Part shown: in pieces, positions 23,484 through 35,529 of the stretch
Layout of the letters: each line of letters starts with the position of its first letter
Position numbering within the stretch: position 1 is the stretch's first letter
Assembly (NCBI GenBank): GCA_013398615.1
Contig: VZSR01003806.1
Span: forward strand, 18,841,880 to 18,905,879
Direction of reading: 5' to 3'
From: Brachypodius melanocephalos
Taxonomy: Eukaryota > Chordata > Aves > Passeriformes > Pycnonotidae
DNA length: 64,000 bases
Notes under the pieces: generated by a model
Told to the model about the DNA's origin: nothing
Databases searched by the model: none
The model's input: only the letters and a program-made list of their open reading frames with translations
Program-made: the position numbers and the translations under genes

Positions 23484-23778
23484 TTGGAGCCTAAGGGCAT
23501 CTTCCCTGGTGTGGAGTCAGCACTGGTGGGTGAGGTTACAACACGCTGGGTTTGGCTGGGACACAAACTGATCTCCCACAAAGATTTAGGGCAGCTCTGA
23601 AGTAGCAACAAGCATAAATCACATGGAGGTGTTTCATTTGACTCTCCTCAAATCAAAGGCTCCAAGAAGTGCTGGAGCTGTTCCTCAGGGATATCAGAGA
23701 GAGTTGCTGGCCACAACCTCAGGTAGAGTCCAGTCTTAGTGAAGAAATCTGGACTATGTGGGATGCCCGCAGAGGCAT

Positions 23779-23813
23779 GAAGGATTGGCAGATGAGTGAG
23801 ATAAACCATGCAG
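23779..23813 (+). mobile_element. Possible second LTR fragment
   Basis: Matches 20364-20398 inside the LTR relic at 30 of 35 positions, in the same orientation ('agataaaccatgcag' versus 'agataaaccacacag'). Sequence on either side is only weakly similar. It may be a decayed relative of the same LTR family. Confidence 0.45.
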
Positions 23814-24720
23814 CACTAGGATTTCAGCGTTGATATATGTGTTAGAAGCATAAATGTCTTCTTCAACCCCTAATTTCCTGGAAAAGAGCAGATGCTTACA
23901 CTGTCTGGGCATGGCATCAACAGCTACAGCTGGTGGCCTGGGCAGTCAACAGTAGCCAAGCAAACTAAGTCTGATTAACACATTGCTTTATCAGATATTC
24001 TAATCTGCTGATGGAAAGATCGTACCCTAAAACATTTTAAAAAGAAAAGAAAACTTAATGTATCATTGTTGAGATCATGATTCTTTGCCAAATCTACACT
24101 ATGCTCCAGTTAGACTTAGAGCAGTTTTACTTAATGAAGACATGAATTAAGAGGTGGAAAATAATGTATTGTGCTGTATGTAAAATGAGGGAAATCATGC
24201 ATAATGCTTCCTCTTATTTGTACGTATTACATTTGCGATTGTCAAAACCAGGATTAACTATCCCTCTTGGGTTGTGCATTCCAAAATGCTTAATCTATTC
24301 TCCCCTTGATAGAACAGAATAACTCCTATTCATGCACAAGTATACTGGGGAAAAAAAAAATCTAACCTGCTTCTCATCTCATTAATTTCCTACTACTTTC
24401 CATTAGCACCCCAAACCCCTGCACTTCTCATTAGTGGGAAGATAATTCACACATATAAAATGCTGCATAATGGAATCCAAGTTCAGGGGTGGTGGTGGAG
24501 AAAGAAACCTTGCTAAGACCCAGAACACATGAAATAGTTAAATGTAGACGATTACAGTTCAGATCCCTTGAGGGTCAGAAATCCCCAGCATTAATTCCTG
24601 AAAGTTTCTGACACACCTGCTGAAAGGAGTGGAGAAAGTGCAGGGAAAGATTTGGAGCAGTAATTGTCAGTTGATAATTCATCTCCTCTTCTTCTTGTCT
24701 AATTGGGATTACTTTGTACC

Positions 24721-24922
24721 CCACTCAGGAGGTGGTGAGACTCTGGCACAGGTTGCCCGGAGAAGCTGTGGATGTCCCATCCCTTGAAGTGTTCAAAGCC
24801 AGGTTGGAGGGGGCTCTGAGCAACCTGGTCTAGTGGAAGGTGTCCCTGACCATTGCTGGGGATTGAAACCAGGTGATCTGGAAGGTGCCTTCAACACAAT
24901 TAATTGTGTGATTCTATTGTTC
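24721..24922 (+). mobile_element. CR1 LINE 3' end fragment
   Basis: Sense-strand order: 'gactctggcacaggttgccc', 'gagaagctgtggatgtccca', 'caacctggtctagtggaagg', 'tgtccctgaccattgctggg' and 'tgtgtgattctattg'. Truncated 5' of the 'gaggtggtgag' block. Confidence 0.95.
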
Positions 24923-25787
24923 AGAGTTCAACACTCCAGTATCTTCATTCTGACAATGGAAAACTAGAAAAAATTTCCATCTGTATGTTGGATATTTCAA
25001 TCTACATTCCTTGATGGCCTCAAGAAATGCTCAAGAAGTCTATGACAATTTATCTGCTCATTCTTGAATCATTTGGGTTTCTCTGTGCAGCCTGAAAATT
25101 CAAAGATGAAAAATGCCCAAAAAGAACTTTTTTGAAATCCATTGTGTGATTTCCTGAATAATAACCCTGGTTCTATTTTATTCCTTTCATCAAGTGAACA
25201 GAGAGACAGTAGGGCAACACTATAATTAGATAATGTCATCCCACGTTTTGGAACACCCAAGGTCTTTAACAAGGTTTAGATTTTCTTACCCAACTTTAGG
25301 CACTTAACTGAGAGGCTTAATTATCTTATCTTTCCTCTGTAGACATGGAAAAAGATCGATGTCCCCAGGGGTAATTCTGGCCAGATTACAGTAGGAATCT
25401 CTTTTCTTCCTTAACTCTAGAAAATGTCTATTTGGGTCTTATTCTCCAGAGCTCAGCCAGTTAAGGTAAGGTGAGATGAATAACAAGAGGATTAGCTAAC
25501 AAAAATGGGTCTTGACTACAGTTTTGCTTAAGTCACAGTAAGACACTTAAGAGTTTACAATGAGTCAAAATGTTAAAATTCAAGGCAATTCAGATAAATT
25601 AATCTGGTTTTATTCTTACACTAGCTTTTTTTATTCCTGTTCTTGATACTTCATTTTTAGCACAGGGAATGTAACCGCATTGGGTAAGAAAAGTGCAGGT
25701 TAAACTCAAGCTGCTGGGTTTCATTCTTCGCAGCCATAATATTTAACATGATTAAACCATCAACAACAAAATCATCTGAGGAGAAAC
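24923..25787. other. Single-copy DNA, nothing recognised
   Basis: No repeat family, RNA or coding signal identified. Confidence 0.5.
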
Positions 25788-25893
25788 ACAGAATCATAGA
25801 ATGATTTGAGTTGGAAGGCACATCAGAAACCATCTTGTTCCAACTCCCTGCCATGGCAGGGACACTTTCCACTAGACCAGTTTACTCAGAGGA
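25788..25893 (-). mobile_element. CR1 LINE 3' end fragment
   Basis: 'cacagaatcatagaatgatt', 'gagttggaaggcacatcag', 'tccaactccctgccatggca' and 'gggacactttccactagacc' give a clear 105-bp CR1 tail in reverse complement. Confidence 0.93.
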
Positions 25894-26849
25894 GTAAAAT
25901 ATATATAGGCAGGTGTCTTAGGGTCCTGTGATCCCACTTACCTTAAACAACATGAGAAATTAGACTGAAAGCAAGTTAGTATAGTATAAAAATATGTTCT
26001 AATTATGTCTCTGTTAGGAAAAAGTATTCTTACTACAAAGTACTTATGTATTCTGAATAATTTTTACATTTTTACCTTCCACTTTTTTAAGCACTGCAAT
26101 TTTTTTTATGTGAATGGGAACAATTTCAGAAAAAATGTTTTAGAAGAATAAATAAATAAACATCCATTTACAGTGTTCCAAATCAATCTCGAGTATTTCA
26201 GAGATATGACAGCACTGGGGCTTTGTGGAATGCAGCTCACTGATATCAGCTGCATTGCCATGTGTAAAAGCAATATTCACACTTCTGATTTATCTGATGA
26301 TAATTCAAATTATCTCACTTTAACAGTGTCCTGATCTGTTAAAAACCTTTGCAAAAACGTGAATCAAATACCAGTGATCCTGGTACAAAATAATTTGATT
26401 TCATCTATCGTAAGGGAGACCAGAATCTTGCTTAGTCTTAGAATCATATTGAAGTTTACACTATGTCATTGACCAGAACATCTCAGACCATCTGCAGGCA
26501 GATACATTCTGCTAAATCTGGGAATGTGAAAGTCCTTAAATATATGCTACTGTGTAAAAACATGCTTATATTACATTAGGATGCATATGTGATGTATTTA
26601 TATTCTACACACATTTTCACTATCCAGTTTATTAAGCAAATAAAATAGTGCCTATGGTAGTGCAAATTTTTATAGCTGTGTTTTCTCACTCTGCAAACTA
26701 ATTTCATATCCATACATCAGCAACAACTTAACAGGACTCGAGACACAGGAACTATGAGTGGACAAAAGACACCTTAAGAAGCTACAAACCAACAACCAGA
26801 AAAGCCTTTTAGCTGTAAGTCAGCAGACTTTTATGTCAAGCTTGGCTGA
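25894..26849. other. Single-copy AT-rich DNA
   Basis: No identifiable repeat. AT-rich, with short TTTA and ATAA runs. Confidence 0.5.
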
Positions 26850-27025
26850 CTAATTATTGCTTATAATTTGCATTAGGATTAATTAACTAATTAGAGAGGA
26901 ATGTCTGAAGGCAAAGTTATGGCTCTGCTTGTCAAGCTGAGGACTTTAATTATTCTGATATTTTTAATTATAATCAGCTGCTGAATGAATATTACATTGT
27001 CAGCTACTCTAGCTGGAGCTGCAGA
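26850..27025. promoter_or_regulatory. Homeodomain-motif-rich candidate enhancer
   Basis: A dense set of ATTA cores lies within about 130 bp: 'ctaattattgc', 'ggattaattaactaattag', 'tttaattattc' and 'tttttaattataatcagc'. An E-box CAGCTG follows at 26975-26980, then 'agctggagctgcag'. Neighbouring DNA is not richer in AT overall but lacks this clustering. Homeodomain plus bHLH input is plausible for a developmental enhancer. There is no direct evidence, and AT-rich DNA can produce such clusters by chance. Confidence 0.35.
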
Positions 27026-28964
27026 GGGTCGAGAAACTGAAGGAATTGTGGGTGTTGTGGCATCACTTCACCTGGAACCATGGAAAGGTAATACCAACTA
27101 GGCAAATATAATAAGAAAGCCTTCTGGCTTCAGAACTCATCAAAGGTCTGTACACAGCACTATGCAAACTGTGGCAGTTCAGGGTTATGTATCTTTTTAA
27201 GAGTAAGGGAGCAACTTTTCCTTGGGAACATTCCTGAGCCTGTATTCTCTTTTTGTTTCAATGCTTTCTTGGTGAGCCAGAATTGTCTCTTGGTCCCTAG
27301 ACACAGGTAGCTTAATGCATATTGCTTTGGTAAACTTAATGTACAAGGGGCAGTAAGGAAAACACAGCCCAGACCTGGTACAGATAAAGAAGGACTTTTC
27401 TGCCCTCCTGTCTCTGGTATGATTTAGGTGGTTATTTAAGGCATGCTGAACCATCATAGTCCAAGTGCTGAGAGCATCAATATCAAAGTTTGGACCTAAA
27501 CCAGGTGACAGGATTGCACTTTTCACATTTAAAGGCTTAAATTTCAGCAAAGAAACAATCAGAGGAGTTATGGTGAAGCCTGCTGCAGTCCTTAGCTAAT
27601 CTATTCCCCCAAGTTCCCATTTTTGAAATGTGAGTGTTGAAGCAGAGGCTGTGAGACCATTGAGGAGAGGATTTAGGGAACCTCAAGATGTCCCTATTCC
27701 AATCACAGAAGATTTTCCGTACTGCAAGGAGGAGAAGCCCTATCCGTTGCAGAACAGCATCGTTCCTGAGACACAACATATCTGATTTGTTTGCCAGGAC
27801 TTCTGTGATATCTTGGCTTCAGGGCTTGATCTCACAACCCTGTCAGGAGTAAGTTTGTTCAGCAATTTGCTGAGGCCACTCCTCTCCTGAATCTTTTGTT
27901 GATAACCATCACCACAGCATATGGACACTTCATTATCCTCAGCAGATACAATCTCACAGCCCCTGTGCCAATACTCACATTTTTAAAATGTGAACTGGGG
28001 AATAGATAACTAAGGACTGGAGCAGACTTCACTACAACTCTTCTGATTATTATTTTGTTGAAATTTAAACCCTTAAACATCAAAAGATTAAATCCTGTCA
28101 CCTAGTTAAGGCCCAAACTTGGATAATGATATTTTCAGCACTTGGACAATGGTGGTTCAGCATGTTTTAAATGACCTCTTAAATTCTCTGTACTACTTTT
28201 AGCATTTTTTTTTCAGCCTAATGGTGATACTTTTCTATTCTTATTGACTAGGTGCATTTACAGGGCAGTCTAACCTGATTTTCTTCTGCCAAGAGTGTAA
28301 GGACTCAGCATGGAACACCAGATGTTTTGGGATGCAGTTTGCCCCTCTGAAGGGATGCAACTATTATTACTTCCTGTTTCTGTAAGGATGAAGTGTGAGA
28401 TATAAAATCAACGTTCTAAGCAACCTGATGTGGGTTAAGCTCATATTCTTTCAGTCTCTCAGTATTTCGGTTGCCAGGCTACTCAATATTTTCTCTTGGG
28501 TACCTGAGGAGGAGAGAACACAAAATTCATTGAGTATATAGGAAAAAGATTAGAGGAAGGTTAACTCAAGCTGGTGGCTAGGGTGTTCAGCTGAGAATGG
28601 GTCACAATTCTGAAAACAAATCCTCCAGATGCATGACTTTGTTGCACTAGGCCTGCAGAGATCAGAAAACCAACACAGTCCTGGAGACAAGACCCTGGAG
28701 TACTTCACACTTCCCTTAACTGAATAGAGTGAAAGCAACGCTTGAAGTTTCAATAGAACTGCAATTTGAGTGTGTTTAGGATTAGGCAGTCCTAAAAAAT
28801 ATGCAAACTATGTCATTGCCGAGGGATTAAAGACTTTTGGCCTGCAACCTAATTTAGAAAAATATTGAAGGTGAATGATTCCCACACCAAATCTCTCTTT
28901 GCCAAGTCTTCTCCACGCCTTCTGTTCAACGAGTGGGGAAATGAGTTCCCCGAAGTGCAGGGAG
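27026..28964. other. Single-copy DNA, nothing recognised
   Basis: Minus-strand open frames of 60-117 codons overlap at 27197-28101, but none shows a domain, splice context or repeat match known to me. No repeat called. Confidence 0.5.
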
Positions 28965-29087
28965 TCTCACCAAAGTTCCAAACATGATACAGATGTGTAG
29001 ATCAGTGTCATCAAAGTTCCAAACATGATACAGATGTGTAGATCAGTCTCACCAAAGTTCCAAACATGATACAGATGTGTAGATCAG
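28965..29087. repeat. 41-bp minisatellite, three copies
   Basis: Three head-to-tail 41-bp units: 28965-29005, 29006-29046 and 29047-29087. Units 1 and 3 are identical; unit 2 differs at two positions ('tgtcat' for 'tctcac' at its start). No length change occurs between units. The near identity points to recent duplication or conversion. Confidence 0.97.
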
Positions 29088-31082
29088 TCTCTACTGACTG
29101 CAGAGGGACCCCTGGGACAATTTCACCCCAATCTGAGAGAGTTCAGTCAGACGGGATGAACTTAGGAGCACATATAAACCCAAGTGGGATTTACAAAACA
29201 GTCAATTCTTTTAATTTGACTGCTTGCCCTAATTAATGGGCGTGGGAGTCACCTGACTTTACATTAACCACACATCCTACCTTTTCCTCACAGACAATGG
29301 AAACATTTCCTTCTGTACCTACACTCATTTCATACTACAGAAAATTTCTGGAGCACAAAAGGATTGTACCCAATATCTATGAAGTGCAACAGGTTAAAAT
29401 AAAAAATCTAAATTTTTCAGTTAGGAGATGATTTGAGAGGTGTAAATTGCATGAAATAGAGAATTTCGGAAGGAAAAATCAGTCTGTAGATGAGATTTAA
29501 ACTGACATCTCTCAGAAAGATTGAAGCCCAAGATCACAAATCACCGGTGACTGTACAAAATCTGAGTTTATTTGCGAATTGTATTTTCAGGGATGTTCTG
29601 AATAAAAGTCCAATGACGTAATTCCAAATTTTGGACACAAAATATGTAGAATACAATGCTGAATCTCAAATGCAGATCTCCCAAGGTCCTTTTATAAATG
29701 TTCAGAAGATTAAAGTCTTGAATTGAAGTCTCAGAAAAGGAATTTCTAAGGCTTCCTAAATCCCAGAGTAAGTATTTATGGACCATATTCCTCAATTAAA
29801 AAAATCCCTCATGTTCCCATGTGTATGTAGGACCATGTCTTAAAAACCAGACAAACAAACAAACAAGCAAACAAAAACAATAAAAACCAACTCAGGAATT
29901 GCTTTGGATGGGCACAGAACATAAAGGTGAACAAAACCTGCTGGACAATCCTCTTCTTCCTCACTCTGTCTATTAAATAGCTTCGAAAGGAAAGGTAAGC
30001 AAGAAAAAAATCTCCTGATCACCTTGCTGATGTACAAAAAATATCCCACAAATAGTCATCCATTTAATTCTGCAGTGCACAAATTCACACTTTTCCTTGA
30101 CCCAATATTACACTCAGTTCTTCTCAGTGGGAATTTTTGATGAGAATAGAAGTTTTCCAACATTATGTGATTCCCAAAGTGAAGATATTTTGACTGTGCT
30201 GTTTTTTGTAACCCTGTATGTTTAGGCAGGGGTCTTACATGTCCCAGCAAAGAGGGAAGTAGAGGGGAGGGAAACCATGGGAGGTAGGTTGCCATGGGAT
30301 CATGTATTTGTCCATTAGCTTGTGCTAAGACAACAAAATTCAAAGTTTTCACACCATTTGGAAGCTTTGAGTAATCCCTATTGTAGAAAAAAAAAGCTTA
30401 TATAGCCTTCTCCTCAATAACCATAAACAAAAAAATGTATTAAAAATATAAAAAGAAAAATAAAAATCAAAATTTAAAATGTCAGCAAACATGTAGCATT
30501 TTTGTGTATTTCCTAATTACAAAAATAAGATATCATTACCATTTTTGGATCCATGCTCTTCCCTCAACACTGTATAAAACAATAGTGTGCGTGTACTCTG
30601 AAACAGCATATTTCTATTTAGGAAATTAAGGGATAACATCATGCTGGCAAGATATTTACTCAGAGCATACCTCCAAAAAGCAGAATACGTTATAGCCCAA
30701 ATGTATGCACATGTTTAAAAAGTTAATGTTTTAAGCTTTCTGCCTTCTAGCCAAGTATATCTAATCTAATTAGTGCTTTCCAGCCAAACATGGCCATAAG
30801 CAGGCCCAGAGTACTTTGACAACTCTTTAAAAGACACTGCTCACCTCAGGCTTTTCCTGCTCCTCAGTCTATACCAAAATTTTGAATGTACCTAGCAAAA
30901 AGTGACTTAGTTTTGTGAGTTTGTCACAGTTTGAGTCTGTATAGCTACAAGTGAACTTAAAATGTCCAGACTTTGTCTCTTCTCTTGTGTATGAATTGTC
31001 CTGTACCAACGTGAGCAAACAGAACGTCAGGTATCCTGTCATGACAGCAATCCAAAATATTTAATGGCATTTGTACACTGCT
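29088..31082. other. Single-copy DNA with a CAAA run
   Basis: A CAAA-type simple repeat lies at about 29850-29880. A-rich sequence occurs near 30420-30480. No mobile element or gene recognised. Confidence 0.5.
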
Positions 31083-31175
31083 TTAGTGGAAAGTAGTGCT
31101 GCTCATAGGAGGGCTCGGAACCAGACTAACTTTAAGGTCCCTTCCAAGCCAAAACTATTCTGTGATTCTATGAAA
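31083..31175 (+). mobile_element. CR1 LINE 3' terminus
   Basis: 'tttagtggaaagtagtgctg', then 'actttaaggtcccttccaag', 'ccaaaactattctgtg' and 'attctatgaa' is the last roughly 90 bp of CR1 on the + strand with an intact terminal repeat. Confidence 0.92.
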
Positions 31176-31627
31176 AACTCAAAGATGCACAACAGCCAGT
31201 CCTTGAAAACATTTCTGCTCTGAAAAGAGTGAAAAGAATATTATGAAATAGAAAAAAACAATAGATGAACTGTTAACATTCATGACTTGGAAAAGAAAAT
31301 TAAGAAATTAATTACATAATAAATAACATTAATTAAATAATAAATAAATAACAATTAAGAAATTGTTGGAAAAGGTGGAATTCACCTAATATGAGCAAGT
31401 AATTGACCCTTTTAGATATCAATTTGTAATGGTGGGTAGTACACCAAGAGTTCCAATAGACTACATAGATTGACCTGCTCATAGATCATTATCTGTGCTG
31501 CAAACAAATGCAGATCTTTGGGGCAGGTCTCCTCTTCACCCACTGAATATATCATTGAGAGCTAACTTTTAGTTGGTCCTAAAAGGTGAAGTGACGTAAA
31601 TGACTCAACATGTGTGCCTTAAATGCA

Positions 31628-32008
31628 CACAGAATCACAAAAGGGGTGGAAGGAACCACAGTGGCTGACCTGGTCTGTCCTCCCTGCTNNNNNNNNNNNN
31701 NNNNNNNNNNNNNNNNNNNNNNNNNNNNNNNNNNNNNNNNNNNNNNNNNNNNNNNNNNNNNNNNNNNNNNNNNNNNNNNNNNNNNNNNAACTCACAACTT
31801 GTGAGACTGTACTATAGATAAGAATTAATAGATATCTGAGTCCAAACACAAAAACTGAGTCTCCCGAGCATTTAATCCTGGCTCTAGCAGAAGAAAAGAA
31901 TATAAAACCCCCACACCAGTCCCTCTATCATCTTTGTAGCCTCTGCTGGACCCACTCCAGGAGCTCCATGTTTCTTTCTCTTGTGCTTGGGAGCTCAGAA
32001 CTCACCGA
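31628..32008 (-). mobile_element. CR1 LINE, older subfamily, interrupted by assembly gap
   Basis: Before the gap (31628-31688) lies a CR1 terminus: 'cagaatcacaaaaggggtgg' and 'ctggtctgtcctccctgct'. After it, 31918-32008 has 'ctttgtagcctctgctggac', 'ccaggagctccatgtttctt' and 'cttgtgcttgggagctcag', matching upstream CR1 sequence in the same orientation. The 31789-31917 part is diverged. The simplest reading is one older CR1 copy spanning the gap. Confidence 0.78.
31689..31788. other. Assembly gap (100 N)
   Basis: Exactly 100 N, the usual placeholder for unknown gap size. It lies inside a CR1 copy. Confidence 0.99.
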
Positions 32009-32544
32009 AAAGAAATTTCTTTTTTCCTTCTCTGAGCTTCTCAGTAACATAAAACATCAATACAGAAAAAGTAAAGGCATCATAGTCTGCAGCAACAAAG
32101 GAAAACATTCTTTGATAGTTTGAAATTTGTTATATTGACTTTTTCCATAGCTTTGGGAAACAAAAGCAAAATATTTAGTTAAGAGAAACAAAATGCTTTG
32201 TAGATTTACTTCCAAAAGAAGGTAGGGGCAAGAGAAGGCCTCCACTATTGTCACTTTCTGTGACCCAGATTGGACTACAGAGAAAAAAAATCCTTTCAAT
32301 CTAAGGAATATAAACTAATTGTTTTCGGTATTTTCTGATTTGTGGTGGGAAGAGGGGAGGAGGTGGAAAGGGAGGAGTTATTGATCCATAGAGTTTTACC
32401 TTTTCTTCAGCTGTGAAAAAAGTTTACATAAATCTGTAAATGTAGGTGAATAAGGTAAAGATCACCAAATGGAGCTGAATTTCTGCCAAGGGACAGGGAA
32501 AATTTTATGGATTCATTCTGGAATCATCAGGGACTTGTTGCTTT
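32009..32544. other. Single-copy DNA, nothing recognised
   Basis: No repeat or coding signal identified. Confidence 0.5.
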
Positions 32545-32622
32545 GTTGCATTTGATCATTGGAGTCAATGACACACGTGGGTTCCTTCCAATTCAGAGCA
32601 TTTTCTGACTATGATTCTACAC
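32545..32622 (+). mobile_element. CR1 LINE 3' terminus, diverged
   Basis: 'ggagtcaatgacacacgtgg', 'gttccttccaattcagagca' and 'gactatgattctac' match the end of the CR1 subfamily with 'gtgggtcccttccaactcag'. + orientation, about 78 bp. Confidence 0.75.
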
Positions 32623-33717
32623 ATTTTGGCCATTTTGGGATCCATGTGTTGTCCCACATAAATTTCAGAATGCAAATTTTTGAATTCTTACAAGAGTTTT
32701 ATTTGCTAAGAGGTGATCTATAAATCTGAAAAATTAAATAGCGAATCATATCAGGATTATTTTCCATGAATTTGCTGATGAAGAGAGTCAGGATAAGAAG
32801 GAAAAAAAACATCAGGGAAGAGGTCAGAAAATAATAGTGGGCACAATTTCAATCAAACATAATGAATCTTGAAATCAGAAAATCTTTCATAAGATCTTTT
32901 TCCTTCATGAACACCCCCAATTTAAGGACCTACAAAATATTTGTATAAATCATAGCTTCAAAATTAGTGTTTTTCTTCAGCTGTTAGTATCTATTCTGAG
33001 GCTTTTGTTCTGCCATCCAAAACTGCTTGAGTATGTGAAAATCAATGAGAAAAACAAAATTATTAAGGCATACTATTACTTTTAATTTTTGTTTCCCATT
33101 TGATCAGCAAAAGTCTAAAATAGAAGGAAATCAGTTGTTAGGACTATGATGCCAGTCCCTACAGGTTCCAGGCAGGAATCAGGTTTTCTTTGCCTTATTT
33201 TGAACCCACAATGTTTAGCCTTGCTCCATTTGTTTTGGTTTAAATAAGATGAAGAAGTAAGAAACATTTTTCAGCCCATAATCAGACAAACATGTAGAAA
33301 TTTATGTGAATGTCAATGCTCCATAGAACTGCTTCATTTTTTAAATTGGTGTTTTCTATCCCCATTTCTTTTTTTTTCTTTTTCTAACAAGCTGTGCCTT
33401 AGCTGAAGCTGTTCTTCACTGCATTGATAGCACTCTGATGTCTGTGTCTGTAATGGACCTCCAAGTTTCCTAGGAAGTTTAAAAAACCAAAAAGCATTAT
33501 TTAATAAGTTAAAAAGTCATATGGATTTATTTTGAATTGAATTCAAAGGTATTTTAATCCGACAAAATTAAATTATTTAGGTTCGAATCCAACAACTGAC
33601 ATGTTTTCAATATTTTTCCCACATTTTCAAGAGGAATAACACAAAATTTAGAAAACTATCTCAGTAAAATCTCAAGGAAGAGAGATCTCTATTAGGGAAA
33701 AAAGAAAATTGTAGAAT
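32623..33717. other. Single-copy AT-rich DNA
   Basis: No repeat family or gene recognised. Confidence 0.5.
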
Positions 33718-33931
33718 TATAAAATCACAGGTTTGGATTGGAAGTATCTTAAGGTCCGTCCTGTTCCAGATCTCCTGCCATGGGTAGGGAAAACTTCCAC
33801 TATCCCAGGTCGATCCAAGCCCTGTCCAAGCTGGCCTTGGGCACTTCCAGGGATCCAGGGGCAACCACAGCTTCTCTGGGCAACCTGTGCCAGGACCTCA
33901 CCCTCCTCACAGGGAAGAATTTCTTCTGACA
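33718..33931 (-). mobile_element. CR1 LINE 3' end fragment
   Basis: 'aaatcacaggtttggattgg', 'gatctcctgccatgggtagg', 'ccagggatccaggggcaacc', 'cttctctgggcaacctgtgc' and 'cagggaagaatttcttctg' follow the CR1 order. It is the 'ggatccagggg' variant. Antisense open frames that repeat the same peptide as other CR1 copies are shadows. Confidence 0.95.
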
Positions 33932-34147
33932 TGTACAAGTGGAGCTTTCATGTATCTTTAAAAAGATGGGTAAATATTTTTCGCTCTCCAAAAGGAAGAA
34001 TTCAGTAAAATCAAGAGGACTTTGAGAGGTCTCAGTACCTGATTTTTCAGTTTTTATCAGTTTTATGAGTGAAAGAACCTCATCTTGCCAAATGAAGGAA
34101 GCTGCAGAATTAACCAATAAACATTCCTTGATCTGTTTCCTGGCAAT

Positions 34148-34225
34148 TTCACAGAATCACAGAATCATTAAAGTTGGACAAGACCTCCATGGTCATCGAG
34201 CTCAACCTTTGAAAAGGACATCAGG
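34148..34225 (-). mobile_element. CR1 LINE 3' terminus, older type
   Basis: 'tcacagaatcacagaatcat', then 'taaagttggacaagacctcc' and 'atggtcatcgagctcaacct' resemble the CR1 subfamily with 'gttggaaaagacctctaaga'. About 78 bp, followed by unrecognised sequence. Confidence 0.8.
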
Positions 34226-34429
34226 AGATACGTGTGTATAGACAGAGGTGGATCCATTGCAGTCTGGGTTGAAAAATAATAAATTATCAAAAATTTTGTT
34301 ATGGGACATTCTGGTTACTAGTCTGGGTGATACTTAGGGAGAAGGAAAAGAAATCCAGATGTGTCCAGGGTTAGAAAACAGACGAGTGAGAAGGGCTTGA
34401 TGTGCAAGTCAAGAGTATAAATTTTTTTC

Positions 34430-34900
34430 CACAGGTACCCTGGGATCACCACACCAATCTTCCCCGGGTACTTTGATTCACTCACATCGGGTAATCACCA
34501 CCTCCTTCTCACCAGGGTGCTTATTTTTCATCGCTAATGGAGGCCACTAATTGCAATATTCTCACAACTTCAGTGTGGTGCTGTCAAACAGCAGCAGTGA
34601 GAAAGCCAAGGGCAGCCTGCAGGGCAATGCCATCCCCTCGATGAGTCTCTCCCATCACCAGGCACTCTGGCATTTTCACACCCCTAAAAACTAAAACCTA
34701 CAAAATTAATCATTTCCCTTAGATAGCTAGATAAATCCTTGCCTGTAAGATCTGTGTGCTGGGGGTGTTCCTTAATGCCATATAAATTCTTAGCCATGGG
34801 CTTGCCTGGGTAATCACGCCTAAACTCTGCCCTGGAGGCAACCATCCCTGGCCCTGATGAGCCACTGGAAGGAGCGTATTGCATGTTTAGATTAAATATA
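34430..34900. promoter_or_regulatory. Candidate conserved non-coding element
   Basis: Mixed-composition block with homeodomain-type cores GCTAATGG (34533-34540) and ACTAATTGC (34546-34554), then a GC-richer part ('gcagcctgcagggcaatgcc') and 'aattaatcatttcc'. There are no CR1 blocks. The lack of long frames and of simple repeats, with balanced composition, is typical of enhancers next to developmental genes. Conservation has not been tested. Confidence 0.35.
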
Positions 34901-35529
34901 ACTTGCAGACCTTTTCCCTGGCATTATCTGCTCTCAGAGGTTCTGTTTGGGTCTGTCTCTGTTCTATTCAAATTGAAAAATATGAACAGTTATCCACCAT
35001 AAGTGCCGCTAATACCAAATGGACCTTTGGTGTAAAAAAAGAAATTAGATTTCTAGCATTGGTAATTATAAACTTTTTCAAAAGAAATTTTTTGAGCCAA
35101 TTCACATACCTTAGGCTGTATAATGAATTATATTTTGTGGTGTGCTGGCAAGGACCTTGGGTTATTTTTCACCTTCTTTTATTGCACTGAAAAAAACATC
35201 AGGCAGACATTTGCTGCACAAAAGATTTCCTGGGCAGGAATATTGGGGGACTATTAATTCCTCTCATCTTCAAAGGTACTTCCAATGTGTTTTGATTTTC
35301 TTTTTGGAAAGTGCAACTACACAAGAGAGAGCATATTTTACGTGACTTTTGCCCTGGATTCTTAGAGAAGGGATTCTATCCTATAGGATATCTATATAGG
35401 ATACAGAATAGCCATTAAAGAACTAATTTTATATTTTCTCCTCTTCAAGCATTCCATACAAAGGAAACCCTTAAAAATTCTCTTCTCTCATATTCTTTGC
35501 CCAGATGAAAATTCCCCCCACTTTTGTCC
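34901..35529. other. Single-copy DNA, nothing recognised
   Basis: Contains a perfect 14-bp palindrome TATCCTATAGGATA at 35377-35390 followed by a partial copy. Otherwise nothing was identified. Confidence 0.5.

Larger units (their letters stand above)
22263..24720. other. Single-copy DNA with an A/T hairpin
   Basis: Mostly unassigned AT-rich sequence. It contains an A-rich/T-rich inverted repeat at 23438-23483 and a 35-bp segment (23779-23813) shared with the LTR relic at 20.4 kb, both listed separately. Confidence 0.5.

Noticed and set aside
31610..31849. Open frames across the second gap
   Set aside because: Mostly N, and the flanks are CR1 sequence.
35377..35390. Perfect 14-bp palindrome TATCCTATAGGATA
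   Set aside because: Short palindromes of AT-rich sequence occur by chance in 64 kb. No second site or context supports a function.
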